A stretch of 64,000 bases of DNA, from positions 1 through 64,000 of the forward strand of contig NZ_KZ984548.1 of NCBI RefSeq assembly GCF_003574445.1, given 5' to 3'. Shown piece by piece: positions 34,463 to 42,108 of this stretch. The notes below the pieces were generated by a model that did no database searches, was not told where the DNA came from, and saw only the letters and a program-made list of their open reading frames with translations. Position numbers and translations under genes: made by a program. The DNA is from Streptomyces sp. YIM 130001. GTDB lineage: Bacteria; Actinomycetota; Actinomycetes; Streptomycetales; Streptomycetaceae. Position 1 is the stretch's first letter. Each line of letters starts with the position of its first letter.

Positions 34463-35458
34463 TCAGCGCTTCGGCACGTAAGCCGTAGGCGGCACACCCA
34501 CCGTCGCCGTGAAGTCCCGTACGAGATGGGCCTGGTCGGCGTAGCCCAGGTCGGCGGCGAGCGTGGGCCAGTCGACCTCGGCGGCCGATTCGGCATGCTC
34601 CAGGGCCTGGTGGATGCGGTGGCGCAGGACGACCCATTTGGGGCCGACGCCTACGTACGCTGCGAAGAGGCGTTGCAGTGAGCGCACCGAGAGGCCCGCG
34701 CCGCGGGAGAGTTCTCCCACTCTGAGGGCCGTGCCATCGGTGCGGATCCGCTCGGCGAGTTCGACGGCGAGGTCGGCGCGCGGATCGGGCCGCGGCCCCC
34801 GCGTGAGCAGGAACGCGTCGAGAGCCGCCACCCGCGCCAGATCGTCCTCCGGATCAAGCACGAGGGCCGCAGCACGGGCCCCGGTCGGGTCGTCGCCCTC
34901 CGAGCCGCCACCGCACTCATGGCCCGAGTCGTCGCCACCGCCGCCGTCATCGCCACCGGAGTCGTAGCCACCGGAGTCATAGCCCGGATCACCGCCCGAG
35001 TTCTCCCCGGAAGCCCCCGCGAGACCGCCCCGCAGGCACCCCGAGAACACCTCGCCCACCAGTACCCGCCGCCCCGTCCACTCCGAAACCGGCCGTTCAG
35101 GCGCGAAGGGACGGAAGCCGCCCGGCCGGAACTTCACCCCGCACACCCGCCCACGCCCCTCCAGCTTCTGCGTGAAGAGCCCGAGCGCGACCCCGGCCAC
35201 CTCACCGAAACCCACGGCCGCCCGCACCACCCCGGGAAAATCGGGCGTGCCCTCGCTGAAGCGCTGGAAGACCAGGTTCACGGAGGGGTGCGGCACGATG
35301 TGCGAGGCGTACGGCTCGGTCAGGTCCCAGTCGATCAGCCAGTAGTTGTCGACGTACGGCCGCAGCGGCCCGGCCGGCTCGTAGCGGCGGAAGCGGACGT
35401 GCGTGAACAGTTCGGCGGCATCGACGATGCCGCGAGTGTCACGTCGCGGACCGGCCAT
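34463..35458 (-). CDS. AraC family transcriptional regulator with Gly/Asp-rich linker
   Basis: A 331-residue regulator. The N-terminal effector domain (about 17-145; PLRPYVDNYWLIDWDL) is DUF6597-like. Residues about 148-191 are almost only Gly, Asp, Ser and Glu (around SGGYDSGGDDGGGGDDSG), an unusual linker. The C-terminal AraC DNA-binding domain has two HTHs (LRVGELSRGAGLSVRSLQRL and LAADLGYADQAHLVRDF). The ATG is 6 nt from a TAGACT -10 hexamer, so it may be leaderless. It is divergent from the TIGR03086 gene with only 76 nt between, making that gene its likely target. Confidence 0.85.
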   Translation of the reverse strand: MAGPRRDTRGIVDAAELFTHVRFRRYEPAGPLRPYVDNYWLIDWDLTEPYASHIVPHPSVNLVFQRFSEGTPDFPGVVRAAVGFGEVAGVALGLFTQKLEGRGRVCGVKFRPGGFRPFAPERPVSEWTGRRVLVGEVFSGCLRGGLAGASGENSGGDPGYDSGGYDSGGDDGGGGDDSGHECGGGSEGDDPTGARAAALVLDPEDDLARVAALDAFLLTRGPRPDPRADLAVELAERIRTDGTALRVGELSRGAGLSVRSLQRLFAAYVGVGPKWVVLRHRIHQALEHAESAAEVDWPTLAADLGYADQAHLVRDFTATVGVPPTAYVPKR

Positions 35459-35464
35459 GCCGCG

Positions 35465-35470
35465 AGTCTA
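35465..35470 (-). promoter_or_regulatory. -10 hexamer for the AraC gene
   Basis: On the minus strand TAGACT ends 6 nt before the ATG at 35458, fitting a leaderless transcript. Confidence 0.35.
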
Positions 35471-35521
35471 CGAACAGATCCGCTGTCGCGTTTGTTCAAG
35501 CCACCGCGCTACGCACCGGCC

Positions 35522-35527
35522 TACCGT
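35522..35527 (+). promoter_or_regulatory. -10 hexamer for the TIGR03086 gene
   Basis: TACCGT ends 7 nt before the ATG at 35535. No ribosome-binding site is visible. Confidence 0.35.
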
Positions 35528-35534
35528 CGGCCCC

Positions 35535-36230
35535 ATGACGAACAACGAGCCGCAGCCGACCAGCACCTCGGGACCGACCAGCGCCCCCGACCCGACCGCC
35601 GCGACGCACCCAGCCGCGACGGCCCCCGTCACCACGCCCCCAGCCACACCGACCGAGCCGATCAGCACCCTGCTCGAAACGGCAGCCGCGCACGCCGTCC
35701 CCGTCGTCAGCGCCATCCGGGACGAGCAGCTGACGGCCCCGACGCCCTGTGCCGAGTACGACGTACGCCAGCTCCTCAATCACCTCATGCAGGTGGTGAG
35801 CGAGTTCCAGAAGCTCGCGGTCAAGGTGAACTCGGACTTCACCGGCGATATCCCGGACCGAGTGGCGGAGCCCGGCTGGCGCGACCGGTTCGCCGAGGAG
35901 ACGGCCGCGCTGGCCGCGGCCTGGGCGCAACCGGGCGCCGAGGACGGTAATTCGGGTTCGATGAACCTGCCGGCCCGCACGGTGGGCGTGATGGGCCTGG
36001 TCGACGTGACCGTGCACGCCTGGGACCTCGCCCGCGCCACGGGCCAGGACTACGACCGCAACGGACCGTCGCCCGCGACGACCGCCACACTCAACGCGTT
36101 CTTCGACGACATGGCCCCGATGGCCAGGCAGTACGGAGTACTCGGCGAGCCCTTCCCGGCCCCGCAGGACGCCACCGACTTCGAGGCCCTGCTCGCCGCC
36201 ACGGGCCGCGACCCGCACTGGAAGCCCTGA
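35535..36230 (+). CDS. TIGR03086 family (mycothiol-dependent maleylpyruvate isomerase-like) protein
   Basis: A 231-residue protein of the DinB/MDMPI superfamily. After a Pro/Thr-rich N-terminal ~45 residues, the domain begins with TPCAEYDVRQLLNHLMQVVS (metal His) and has VDVTVHAWDLARATGQ, the second His-containing helix typical of TIGR03086 proteins. These bind a metal and often use mycothiol. The reaction here is unknown. It is probably leaderless and divergent from the AraC regulator. Confidence 0.85.
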   Translation: MTNNEPQPTSTSGPTSAPDPTAATHPAATAPVTTPPATPTEPISTLLETAAAHAVPVVSAIRDEQLTAPTPCAEYDVRQLLNHLMQVVSEFQKLAVKVNSDFTGDIPDRVAEPGWRDRFAEETAALAAAWAQPGAEDGNSGSMNLPARTVGVMGLVDVTVHAWDLARATGQDYDRNGPSPATTATLNAFFDDMAPMARQYGVLGEPFPAPQDATDFEALLAATGRDPHWKP

Positions 36231-36252
36231 CCCCCGGCCTCAGCGCCGCCCC

Positions 36253-37350
36253 TCACAACCATCCCCGCCGCCGGAACAGCCGGTACAGCGCGAACGCGGC
36301 CACCGCGATTCCGGCCATCACCAGCGGATAGCCGAAGGTCCAGTGCCGCTCCGGCATGACGTCGAAGTTCATGCCGTACACCCCGCACACCATGGTCGGC
36401 ACGGCGATGATCGCGGCCCAGGATGTGATCTTGCGCATGTCCTCGTTCTGGGCCACCGTCACCTGCGCCAGATGCGCCTGCAGGATCGAGTCGAGCAACG
36501 CGTCGAAGGACGCGATCCGTTCACTCGCCTCGGTGAGATGGTCGGTCACATCGCGGAAATACGCCTGTATGCCGGGGTCGATCAGCGCCGACGGGCGGGT
36601 CGCGAGGGTCGTCAGCGGGCGGGCGAGCGGGCCCACCGCCCGCTTGAGCTCGAGGAGTTCGCGCTTGAGCTGGTAGATACGTCCTGCGTCCGCGCCGCTC
36701 GAGTCCTCCGAGAACACCTCGGACTCGACGGTGTCGATGTCGTCCTCCACCGCCTCGGTCACCGACAGGTACTCGTCGACGACATGGTCGGCAATGGCGT
36801 GCAGGACCGCCGAAGGCCCCTTGGCCAGCTGCTCCGGATCCGCCTCGAGCGCTTCGCGTACCGGCCCGAGGGAACCATGACTGCCGTGCCGTACGGAGAT
36901 CACGAACTCCCGGCCGACGAACAGCATGATCTCGCCGGTGTCCACCACCTCGCTGGTGGCGGTGAGTTCCTCGTGCCCGACGTAGCAGACCGACTTGAAG
37001 ACGGCGAACAGGGAGTCGTCGTACGACTCGACCTTCGGCCGCTGGTGGGCGTGCTCCGCGTCCTCGACGGCGAGCGGGTGCAGGCCGAACAGCACGGAAA
37101 GTTCCGCGAGTTCGTCCTCCGTCGGCTCATGCAGGCCGATCCACACGAACCCGTCTCCGGCACGGCGTACCTGCCGCAGTGCCTCGGCGGCGGAGTTCGC
37201 GCCGTCGCCCGGGAGCCGCTTTCCGCCGCGGTACACCACGCAGTTGACGACCGCGCTGCCGAGCGGTGATCTCGCCGGGTGGCTCAGGTCCACGGCCGCC
37301 GTGCGGTGCGTACGGCGCACCATGCCGCGCAGTCTGCGGATCATCGGCAC
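36253..37350 (-). CDS. corA: CorA family magnesium/cobalt transporter
   Basis: Pentameric divalent-cation channel of 365 residues. The large cytosolic funnel includes WIGLHEPTEDELAELSVLFG and the long helix with RIYQLKRELLELKRAVGPL. Two C-terminal transmembrane helices follow, the first ending in the selectivity motif YGMNFD (GMN at 326-328), and the protein ends LYRLFRRRGWL. GTG start with GAGGGGGA upstream; an ATG two codons later is an alternative. No magnesium riboswitch is recognisable upstream. Confidence 0.93.
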   Translation of the reverse strand: MPMIRRLRGMVRRTHRTAAVDLSHPARSPLGSAVVNCVVYRGGKRLPGDGANSAAEALRQVRRAGDGFVWIGLHEPTEDELAELSVLFGLHPLAVEDAEHAHQRPKVESYDDSLFAVFKSVCYVGHEELTATSEVVDTGEIMLFVGREFVISVRHGSHGSLGPVREALEADPEQLAKGPSAVLHAIADHVVDEYLSVTEAVEDDIDTVESEVFSEDSSGADAGRIYQLKRELLELKRAVGPLARPLTTLATRPSALIDPGIQAYFRDVTDHLTEASERIASFDALLDSILQAHLAQVTVAQNEDMRKITSWAAIIAVPTMVCGVYGMNFDVMPERHWTFGYPLVMAGIAVAAFALYRLFRRRGWL

Positions 37351-37606
37351 GAGCAGTTCCCCCTCTTCGGCCCGGTCGTCCGCCAGTGTGCCACCGGGGG
37401 CCGCTCGTACGGCAGCTGGTCAGCGGCCGGTCCGCCTGCCGGTGTTCACCGTCCGCAGTCACCTGCTACCCGCGGGTAACTCAACGTAGGGTGCTGCGAG
37501 TCGAGCACCTGAACACGCCCGGCCGGGAACGCCTGACGGGCGTGCACGGCCACGCACGCCCCACCGCGTCCACGAACCCGAGCAGCAACAGAAAAGGACC
37601 CGCACC

Positions 37607-38620
37607 ATGGCCGCCCTCCGCCGGCTCCGCGCCGCACTGCCCCCGCTCGCCCTGATGGTCGCCACGGCCACCCTGTGCACCGGAGCAGCCGGAGCCGCCC
37701 CGCAGGACGACCGCGCCGGCGGAACCGAGCCGAAAGCCGCCCGGGACGCCGCCCCCGACACCCAGCGCCCCACCTGGGCCATCGCCCACCGCGTGCTCAC
37801 CACCGGCGGCGTGACCCGCGCCCTCGACCACGGGGCCAACGCCCTGGAGATCGACGCCACCGCCTGGCGCGACGGCTGGCGGGCGGACCACGACGGCACC
37901 GCGACCAGTTACGGCGACACGATGTCGGACATGTTCGACCAGGTGGCGAAGGATCACGCCGATGGGCGCGAAGTCTCCTTCGTCTGGCTCGACATGAAGA
38001 ATCCCGACTGGTGCGACAGCGGCGACGCCGAATGGCGCCACTGCTCGGTCGCAGCACTACGCGACCTGGCGCGCGAGAAGCTGGAGAGCCAGGGCATCCG
38101 CGTGCTCTACGGCTTCTACGGCACCGAGGGCGGCAGCGGCTGGAAGAACGCGCTCGGCGACCTCAACTCCAAGGAGGCCGTGAGCTACAGCGGTTCGGCC
38201 GCCGAGGTACGCGACGGCTTCGCCGAGCACGGCCCGGACGTTCCCGCCCGCCAACGGATCATGGACAACGGGCTGTTCGACATGTCCCTCAAGTTCGGCA
38301 CCATCCGCGAGGAACTCTCCGCGGCCCGTGCCGACCGCGACAACGGCGACCTCGCGGGGACCGTCGGCTGGACGGTCGCCAAGGGCGACGCCGACCGCAC
38401 CGCCACCCTCCTCGACAGCTCCGAAGGCAGCCCCGCCGTCGACAGCCTGATCTACGGCCACCGCATGTCCTGCTACCCCGATGGCGTGACCGGCCCCAAG
38501 GGCTGCGGCACGAACGACACCGCGGTCCGCGAAGCCCTCGCCTCCATCACGTCCTACGTCGACACCCACCCCGAAACCCGCCGCATGGCCGGCCCGAAGG
38601 ACATCCCCTTCGGCAGCTGA
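37607..38620 (+). CDS. Secreted sphingomyelinase D/phospholipase D-like protein
   Basis: An exported 337-residue protein with a Sec signal peptide (about 1-30, cleavage near GAAGA-AP). The mature part has the glycerophosphodiesterase TIM-barrel fold of the SMaseD/PLD family. The catalytic set keeps the family spacing: H61 (AIAHRVL), E81 and D83 (ALEIDAT), H95 (ADHDG), Asp129-x-Lys131 (WLDMKNPD), and a late Trp in VGWTVAKGD. Four Cys in WCDSGDAEWRHC and MSCYPDGVTGPKGC are likely disulfides. It should cleave headgroups of choline or related phospholipids outside the cell; the true substrate is unknown. The ATG follows AAAAGGACC. Confidence 0.82.
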   Translation: MAALRRLRAALPPLALMVATATLCTGAAGAAPQDDRAGGTEPKAARDAAPDTQRPTWAIAHRVLTTGGVTRALDHGANALEIDATAWRDGWRADHDGTATSYGDTMSDMFDQVAKDHADGREVSFVWLDMKNPDWCDSGDAEWRHCSVAALRDLAREKLESQGIRVLYGFYGTEGGSGWKNALGDLNSKEAVSYSGSAAEVRDGFAEHGPDVPARQRIMDNGLFDMSLKFGTIREELSAARADRDNGDLAGTVGWTVAKGDADRTATLLDSSEGSPAVDSLIYGHRMSCYPDGVTGPKGCGTNDTAVREALASITSYVDTHPETRRMAGPKDIPFGS

Positions 38621-38636
38621 CAGGGCGGGGCGGCCA

Positions 38637-38793
38637 GCCCGCCGTTCGGCCGTTCCTCCTCGTAGCGGGGCAGGCCTTCCTCGGTGATCTCCAGCTTTCC
38701 GGGAACGCCGGCCCGGGTCTGCTCGACGATGTCGCGCATCGCCCGGTACCGCGTGCTCGACCGAGTCGCCGCGTCCGGGGTGATCGTCAGGAC
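38637..38793 (-). pseudogene. Possible gene remnant
   Basis: On the minus strand a stretch encoding TPDAATRSSTRYRAMRDIVE and then EITEEGLPRYEEER has third positions almost all G or C, the signature of Streptomyces coding DNA. It has no own stop until it runs into the phospholipase gene and no clear start; just upstream another frame encodes VTTLPLVGDEERTS before a stop. It looks like a truncated or frameshifted fragment. I do not recognise the family. Confidence 0.35.
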
Positions 38794-38838
38794 GTGCGCT
38801 CCTCGTCTCCGACCAGGGGCAAGGTCGTCACATTCAGG

Positions 38839-39696
38839 CTAGGCCGCGTGGAGAGCCTCGTCCTGGCATCCGCGGCAGCGGCCTGGGGTGGGGGAGCGGA
38901 AGGCGAGGTCGCAGTCGTCGCAGGTCTGGAGTGGGTCGGGGCTGCGCGGGGCGGCCGGCAGTGGCGGCGGCAGCATCGCCGTGAGGCGGTGCGCGAGCAG
39001 TCCGGCCGGGTGGCCGAGCGGATCGGGCAGCGACGCGGTGAGGGTGCGTCGTACGGCGTCGGGGGTGGCGCCGCGTTCCAGCCAGGCGGCGGTGGCCTCC
39101 GCGAGGCGGCGCACCTCGCGCTCGGAGAGCAGGAGGCGGGGCTCGGTCCGGTGCAGGCCGGCGAGGAGATCGGAGGCGGCGCGGTGGCGGTCCGGGTCGG
39201 GGGTGGCCGGCGCGGGGAGCGGAGGGGCGGACGCCCTCGGCGGCGTGGGTGCCTGCGCGTGTACGGCGGGCTCAGGAGGCGTACTGCGTACGGGAGTTGG
39301 TGTCGTACGCGACGAAGGGGCGCTCGAGGCGCCGCCCGGCTGGTTGTACGAGGTCGTGTGCGTGACGACCCGCCCGCCCTGTACCCGCTCCCGCGTTCGC
39401 CGCAGATAGCCGTGCGCTTCGAGTTCCCGTAGGGCCGCGGCGATGCGGTACTCGCTCTCCGGAAAGCGGGCCGCCAGGAACTTGATGCCGATCTGCGCGC
39501 CGTCGGGCAGCGACTGGATGTGCACGGCGAGCCCGATCGCGAGCAGGGAGAGGTCGCGGTGCTGGGCGAGGTGATTGCCTACGACGGTGTAGCGGCTGGT
39601 GTGCCGGACGTTGACGTGAACTACACCGGATCGGGCGGTACGGCCGGAACCGGAGGACGACGCGCGCGAGGGCGCGTTAGAGTGCTGCAAAGCCAT
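38839..39696 (-). CDS. Helix-turn-helix replication/partition-type protein (Streptomyces family)
   Basis: A 285-residue protein. After a Ser/Gly/Arg-rich N-terminus comes a winged HTH: HLAQHRDLSLLAIGLAVHIQ, then IKFLAARFPESEYRIAAALR and ELEAHGYLRRTRERV. A Pro-rich linker leads to a second helical region (LSEREVRRLAEATAAWLERG) and a C-terminal zinc-finger-like CDDCDLAF...CRGCQDEALHA with four Cys. Such proteins occur in many copies in Streptomyces. The ATG at 39696 lacks a strong ribosome-binding site. Target unknown. Confidence 0.75.
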   Translation of the reverse strand: MALQHSNAPSRASSSGSGRTARSGVVHVNVRHTSRYTVVGNHLAQHRDLSLLAIGLAVHIQSLPDGAQIGIKFLAARFPESEYRIAAALRELEAHGYLRRTRERVQGGRVVTHTTSYNQPGGASSAPSSRTTPTPVRSTPPEPAVHAQAPTPPRASAPPLPAPATPDPDRHRAASDLLAGLHRTEPRLLLSEREVRRLAEATAAWLERGATPDAVRRTLTASLPDPLGHPAGLLAHRLTAMLPPPLPAAPRSPDPLQTCDDCDLAFRSPTPGRCRGCQDEALHAA

Positions 39697-40129
39697 CGGG
39701 AAGGTGCTACTTCCTGTGTGGTCAGACCCTCGTCCGGGATCGCTAGTCCCGGCGGGGGTCGTCTCATGTCTGCTGTTGTCTGGTGCGAGCATATGCCCGC
39801 CAACCCGCCACAAATCCAACCCAGTTGGCGCCTTTCACTCGTGTGAGTGACGGGGAGGTGGGTGGGGTTGGGAAGGGTCGTTCCCTCCGTCTTTTACGTA
39901 CTTGTGTCGCAGGGCGCCGCGACGCGTACCACCAGGTCGAGGGCTTCCGCGTCGAGGTGCGCCGGGTCGCGGCGGACCGGGTCGCGGTATCCGCGATCCG
40001 GTGACCCGCCGCCCGAGTCCGACGAACCGACCCCGTACCGGAGTTTGTCCGACGCTGTCCCGACTGTCCGGGGCGACGGGATGGGGATGACGGGTGTGGA
40101 GAGATCGGCAGCATGTCGGAGGTGGGCGG
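39697..40129. promoter_or_regulatory. Divergent control region between two regulators
   Basis: A 433-nt gap without a gene between the minus-strand HTH gene and the plus-strand Scr1-like gene. It contains the inverted repeats CCGGGA/TCCCGG (39734-39752) and TCACTC-GTGT-GAGTGA (39835-39850), either of which could be an operator. No other feature is apparent. Confidence 0.5.
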
Positions 40130-40999
40130 ATGAGCGTGGACGGCGAGGTCGCGGGACGGGTCGGGGACGAACCCGGCTGGGACGTCGACCCGGACGACGA
40201 GTCGGGGGCGGCCGTAGTCGCCGCCGTGGGGCGGCAGTTGAAGATCTGGCGCGAGGCGGCGGGGTTGCGCGCGGCGGACTTCGGCGAGGCGATCGGCTAC
40301 GGCGAGGACCTCGTCTACAAGGTCGAGGGCGGCCGCCGCATCCCCCGCCCCGAGTACCTGGAACGCGCCGACACGGTCCTCGAAGCGGGCGGCCGCCTGG
40401 CCGCGATGAAACGCGATGTGGCCGAGGTCCGCTATCCGAAGAAGGTACGGGAGCTGGCGAAGCTGGAGGCGCGTGCAGTCGAGCTGCTGATCTACGGCTG
40501 CCAGAACGTCCACGGCCTGCTGCAGACCGAGGAACACATGCGCGCGCTGTTCACAGCATGGTTGCCGCCGTACACGGCCGATGAGATGGACCGCATGATC
40601 GCGGCCCGGATGGCCAGGCGATCCATCTTCGACCGGGACCCTGTGCCTGCGCTCAGTTTCGTACAGGAGGAGGTGACGCTGCGCCGCCCGGTCGGAGGCA
40701 CAATGGTGTGGCGCGGTCAACTCGAACGCCTTCTGGAAGTCGGCCAGTTGCGGAATGTGACCATCCAGGTGATGCCGACGCACCGGGAGGAGCATCCTGG
40801 AACAGGAGGCTTGATCGAGGTGCTGAAGTTCCCTGACGGCGCCGCGGTGGGACGCTCCGAAGGGGCGTTCAACGGCCGTCCGGTATCGGACCCGAAGCAG
40901 CTCAGGATCCTTGAACTGCGCTATGGAATGATCCGGGCCCAGGCTCTCACGCCTCGGGAGTCACTGGCCTTCATCGAGCGAGTGCTGGGAGAAACATGA
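40130..40999 (+). CDS. Scr1-family XRE-type helix-turn-helix regulator
   Basis: A 289-residue regulator. The N-terminal XRE HTH (about 35-85; LKIWREAAGLRAADFGEAIG then YGEDLVYKVEGGRRIPRPEY) is followed by the DUF5753 domain (VRELAKLEARAVELLIYGCQ, PGLLQTEEHMRA-type helix, and HPGTGGLIEVL). This is the Scr1 (SCO4441-like) toxin-antitoxin-like family, usually paired with DUF397 as here. The ATG has GGAGG 6 nt upstream. The stop overlaps the DUF397 start (ATGA). These pairs influence development and antibiotic production in Streptomyces. Confidence 0.9.
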   Translation: MSVDGEVAGRVGDEPGWDVDPDDESGAAVVAAVGRQLKIWREAAGLRAADFGEAIGYGEDLVYKVEGGRRIPRPEYLERADTVLEAGGRLAAMKRDVAEVRYPKKVRELAKLEARAVELLIYGCQNVHGLLQTEEHMRALFTAWLPPYTADEMDRMIAARMARRSIFDRDPVPALSFVQEEVTLRRPVGGTMVWRGQLERLLEVGQLRNVTIQVMPTHREEHPGTGGLIEVLKFPDGAAVGRSEGAFNGRPVSDPKQLRILELRYGMIRAQALTPRESLAFIERVLGET

Positions 41000-41205
41000 T
41001 CCGCGAGCCCTCCGCCGGGGACGCTGCTGAGCTGGCGTGGTTCAAGAGCAGCTACAGCAGCAGCGGCGACGGCAACGACTGCCTCGAGATCGCCCCCACC
41101 CCCCAATCCATCCACATCCGCGACTCCAAACACCCCACCGGGCCCCGCCTCACCCTCACCCCGGAAGCCTGGACAGCCTTCCTCCCGTACGCCTCCCGGC
41201 CCTGA
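40996..41205 (+). CDS. DUF397 small partner protein
   Basis: A 69-residue DUF397 protein with the family core AWFKSSYSSSGDGNDCLEIA and the C-terminal block HIRDSKHPTGPRLTLTPEAW. It is the partner of the upstream Scr1-type regulator, overlaps it by 4 nt, and would be made in stoichiometric balance and bind it. It ends 7 nt from the stop of the convergent reductase gene. Confidence 0.92.
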   Translation: MIREPSAGDAAELAWFKSSYSSSGDGNDCLEIAPTPQSIHIRDSKHPTGPRLTLTPEAWTAFLPYASRP

Positions 41206-41212
41206 CCTGCAA

Positions 41213-42055
41213 CTACGCCTCACCGATGCTCGGTCGGGGGCGCAGGAACTCCCGGACCCCGCGCAGCCGGGTCCTGATCCGCCGCTGTGTCGCCCGGCTG
41301 TCGAGCCGTACGTCCAGCGGCCCGGGAACGCCGGCGTCGGCGCGACGCCCGGCGGGCAGCAGGCCGGGATCGAGTCCGTCGCGCCGAGCGATGAGGACGC
41401 CGAGCGCGTGGCGACTGACAGCGTCCGCTCCGGCGAGGTGGGACATCCCGGTCAGGTCCGAGACCGTGAGCTCCCACAGGGCGGAGGCCAGGTCTTCGAC
41501 ATGTACGGGGCAGCGGCGGTCATCGGTGAAGAGCACCCCGTCGCGGGTGCGCGAAGCCAGGTCGTGGACCAGTCGTTCGTGGGCCGATGCGCCGCCGCCG
41601 ATGATCAACGACGTACGGGCCACGACTGAGCCCGGTGCCAGCAGCCGCACCGCGCTCTCGGCCGCAGCTTTGGCCGCGCCGTACGGGGTTGTCGGGTCCG
41701 GCGGGCAATCCTCGTCGTAGTGGATCCGGGAGCCGGAGAAGACGGCGTCGCTCGACACGTGGACCAGACGGCGGCCGTGCTTCGCCGCGGCCATGGCGAC
41801 ACGGATCGAGCCCTCGGCCGTCACGGCCCAATTGCCGTGCCCGCTCGATGCGTTGACGACGAAGCGCGGGCCGACCGAGGCGAGCAGGTCGTCGATGTGT
41901 CCGGGTGCACGAAGGTCGAGCCGATGCCAGGAAGCGCCGGAGGGACGGCCGGGCCGAGTGCAGTACGTCGCGGCGGTGTCCCAGCCCGCAGCTGTCGCCT
42001 GGCGCACGAGTTCCGTGCCGAGGAACCCGCTGCCGCCGATGACCAAGACCTTCAC
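41213..42055 (-). CDS. RmlD-like NAD(P)-dependent sugar nucleotide reductase
   Basis: A 280-residue extended SDR of the RmlD (dTDP-4-dehydrorhamnose reductase) branch. GGSGFLG is at 7-13, followed by LVHVSSDAVFSG with the catalytic Ser, YGAAKAAAE with the Tyr and Lys, and ARTSLIIGGG. No other rhamnose genes are near, so the substrate is open. GTG start (MKVLVIGGSGFLGTELVRQA) 8 nt from a TAGTGT -10 hexamer, so probably leaderless. Confidence 0.85.
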   Translation of the reverse strand: MKVLVIGGSGFLGTELVRQATAAGWDTAATYCTRPGRPSGASWHRLDLRAPGHIDDLLASVGPRFVVNASSGHGNWAVTAEGSIRVAMAAAKHGRRLVHVSSDAVFSGSRIHYDEDCPPDPTTPYGAAKAAAESAVRLLAPGSVVARTSLIIGGGASAHERLVHDLASRTRDGVLFTDDRRCPVHVEDLASALWELTVSDLTGMSHLAGADAVSRHALGVLIARRDGLDPGLLPAGRRADAGVPGPLDVRLDSRATQRRIRTRLRGVREFLRPRPSIGEA

Positions 42056-42063
42056 GGCGCCCC

Positions 42064-42069
42064 ACACTA
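42064..42069 (-). promoter_or_regulatory. -10 hexamer for the RmlD-like gene
   Basis: On the minus strand TAGTGT ends 8 nt before the GTG at 42055; no clear ribosome-binding site. Confidence 0.35.
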
Positions 42070-42108
42070 CGGGCGGTCGTGCGGTGCGAGATCGGGTGGC
42101 GGGCAGCT

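Noticed and set aside
36230..36260. Magnesium riboswitch for corA
   Set aside because: The 5' side of corA (37351-37606) shows no recognisable M-box or ykkC-like structure.
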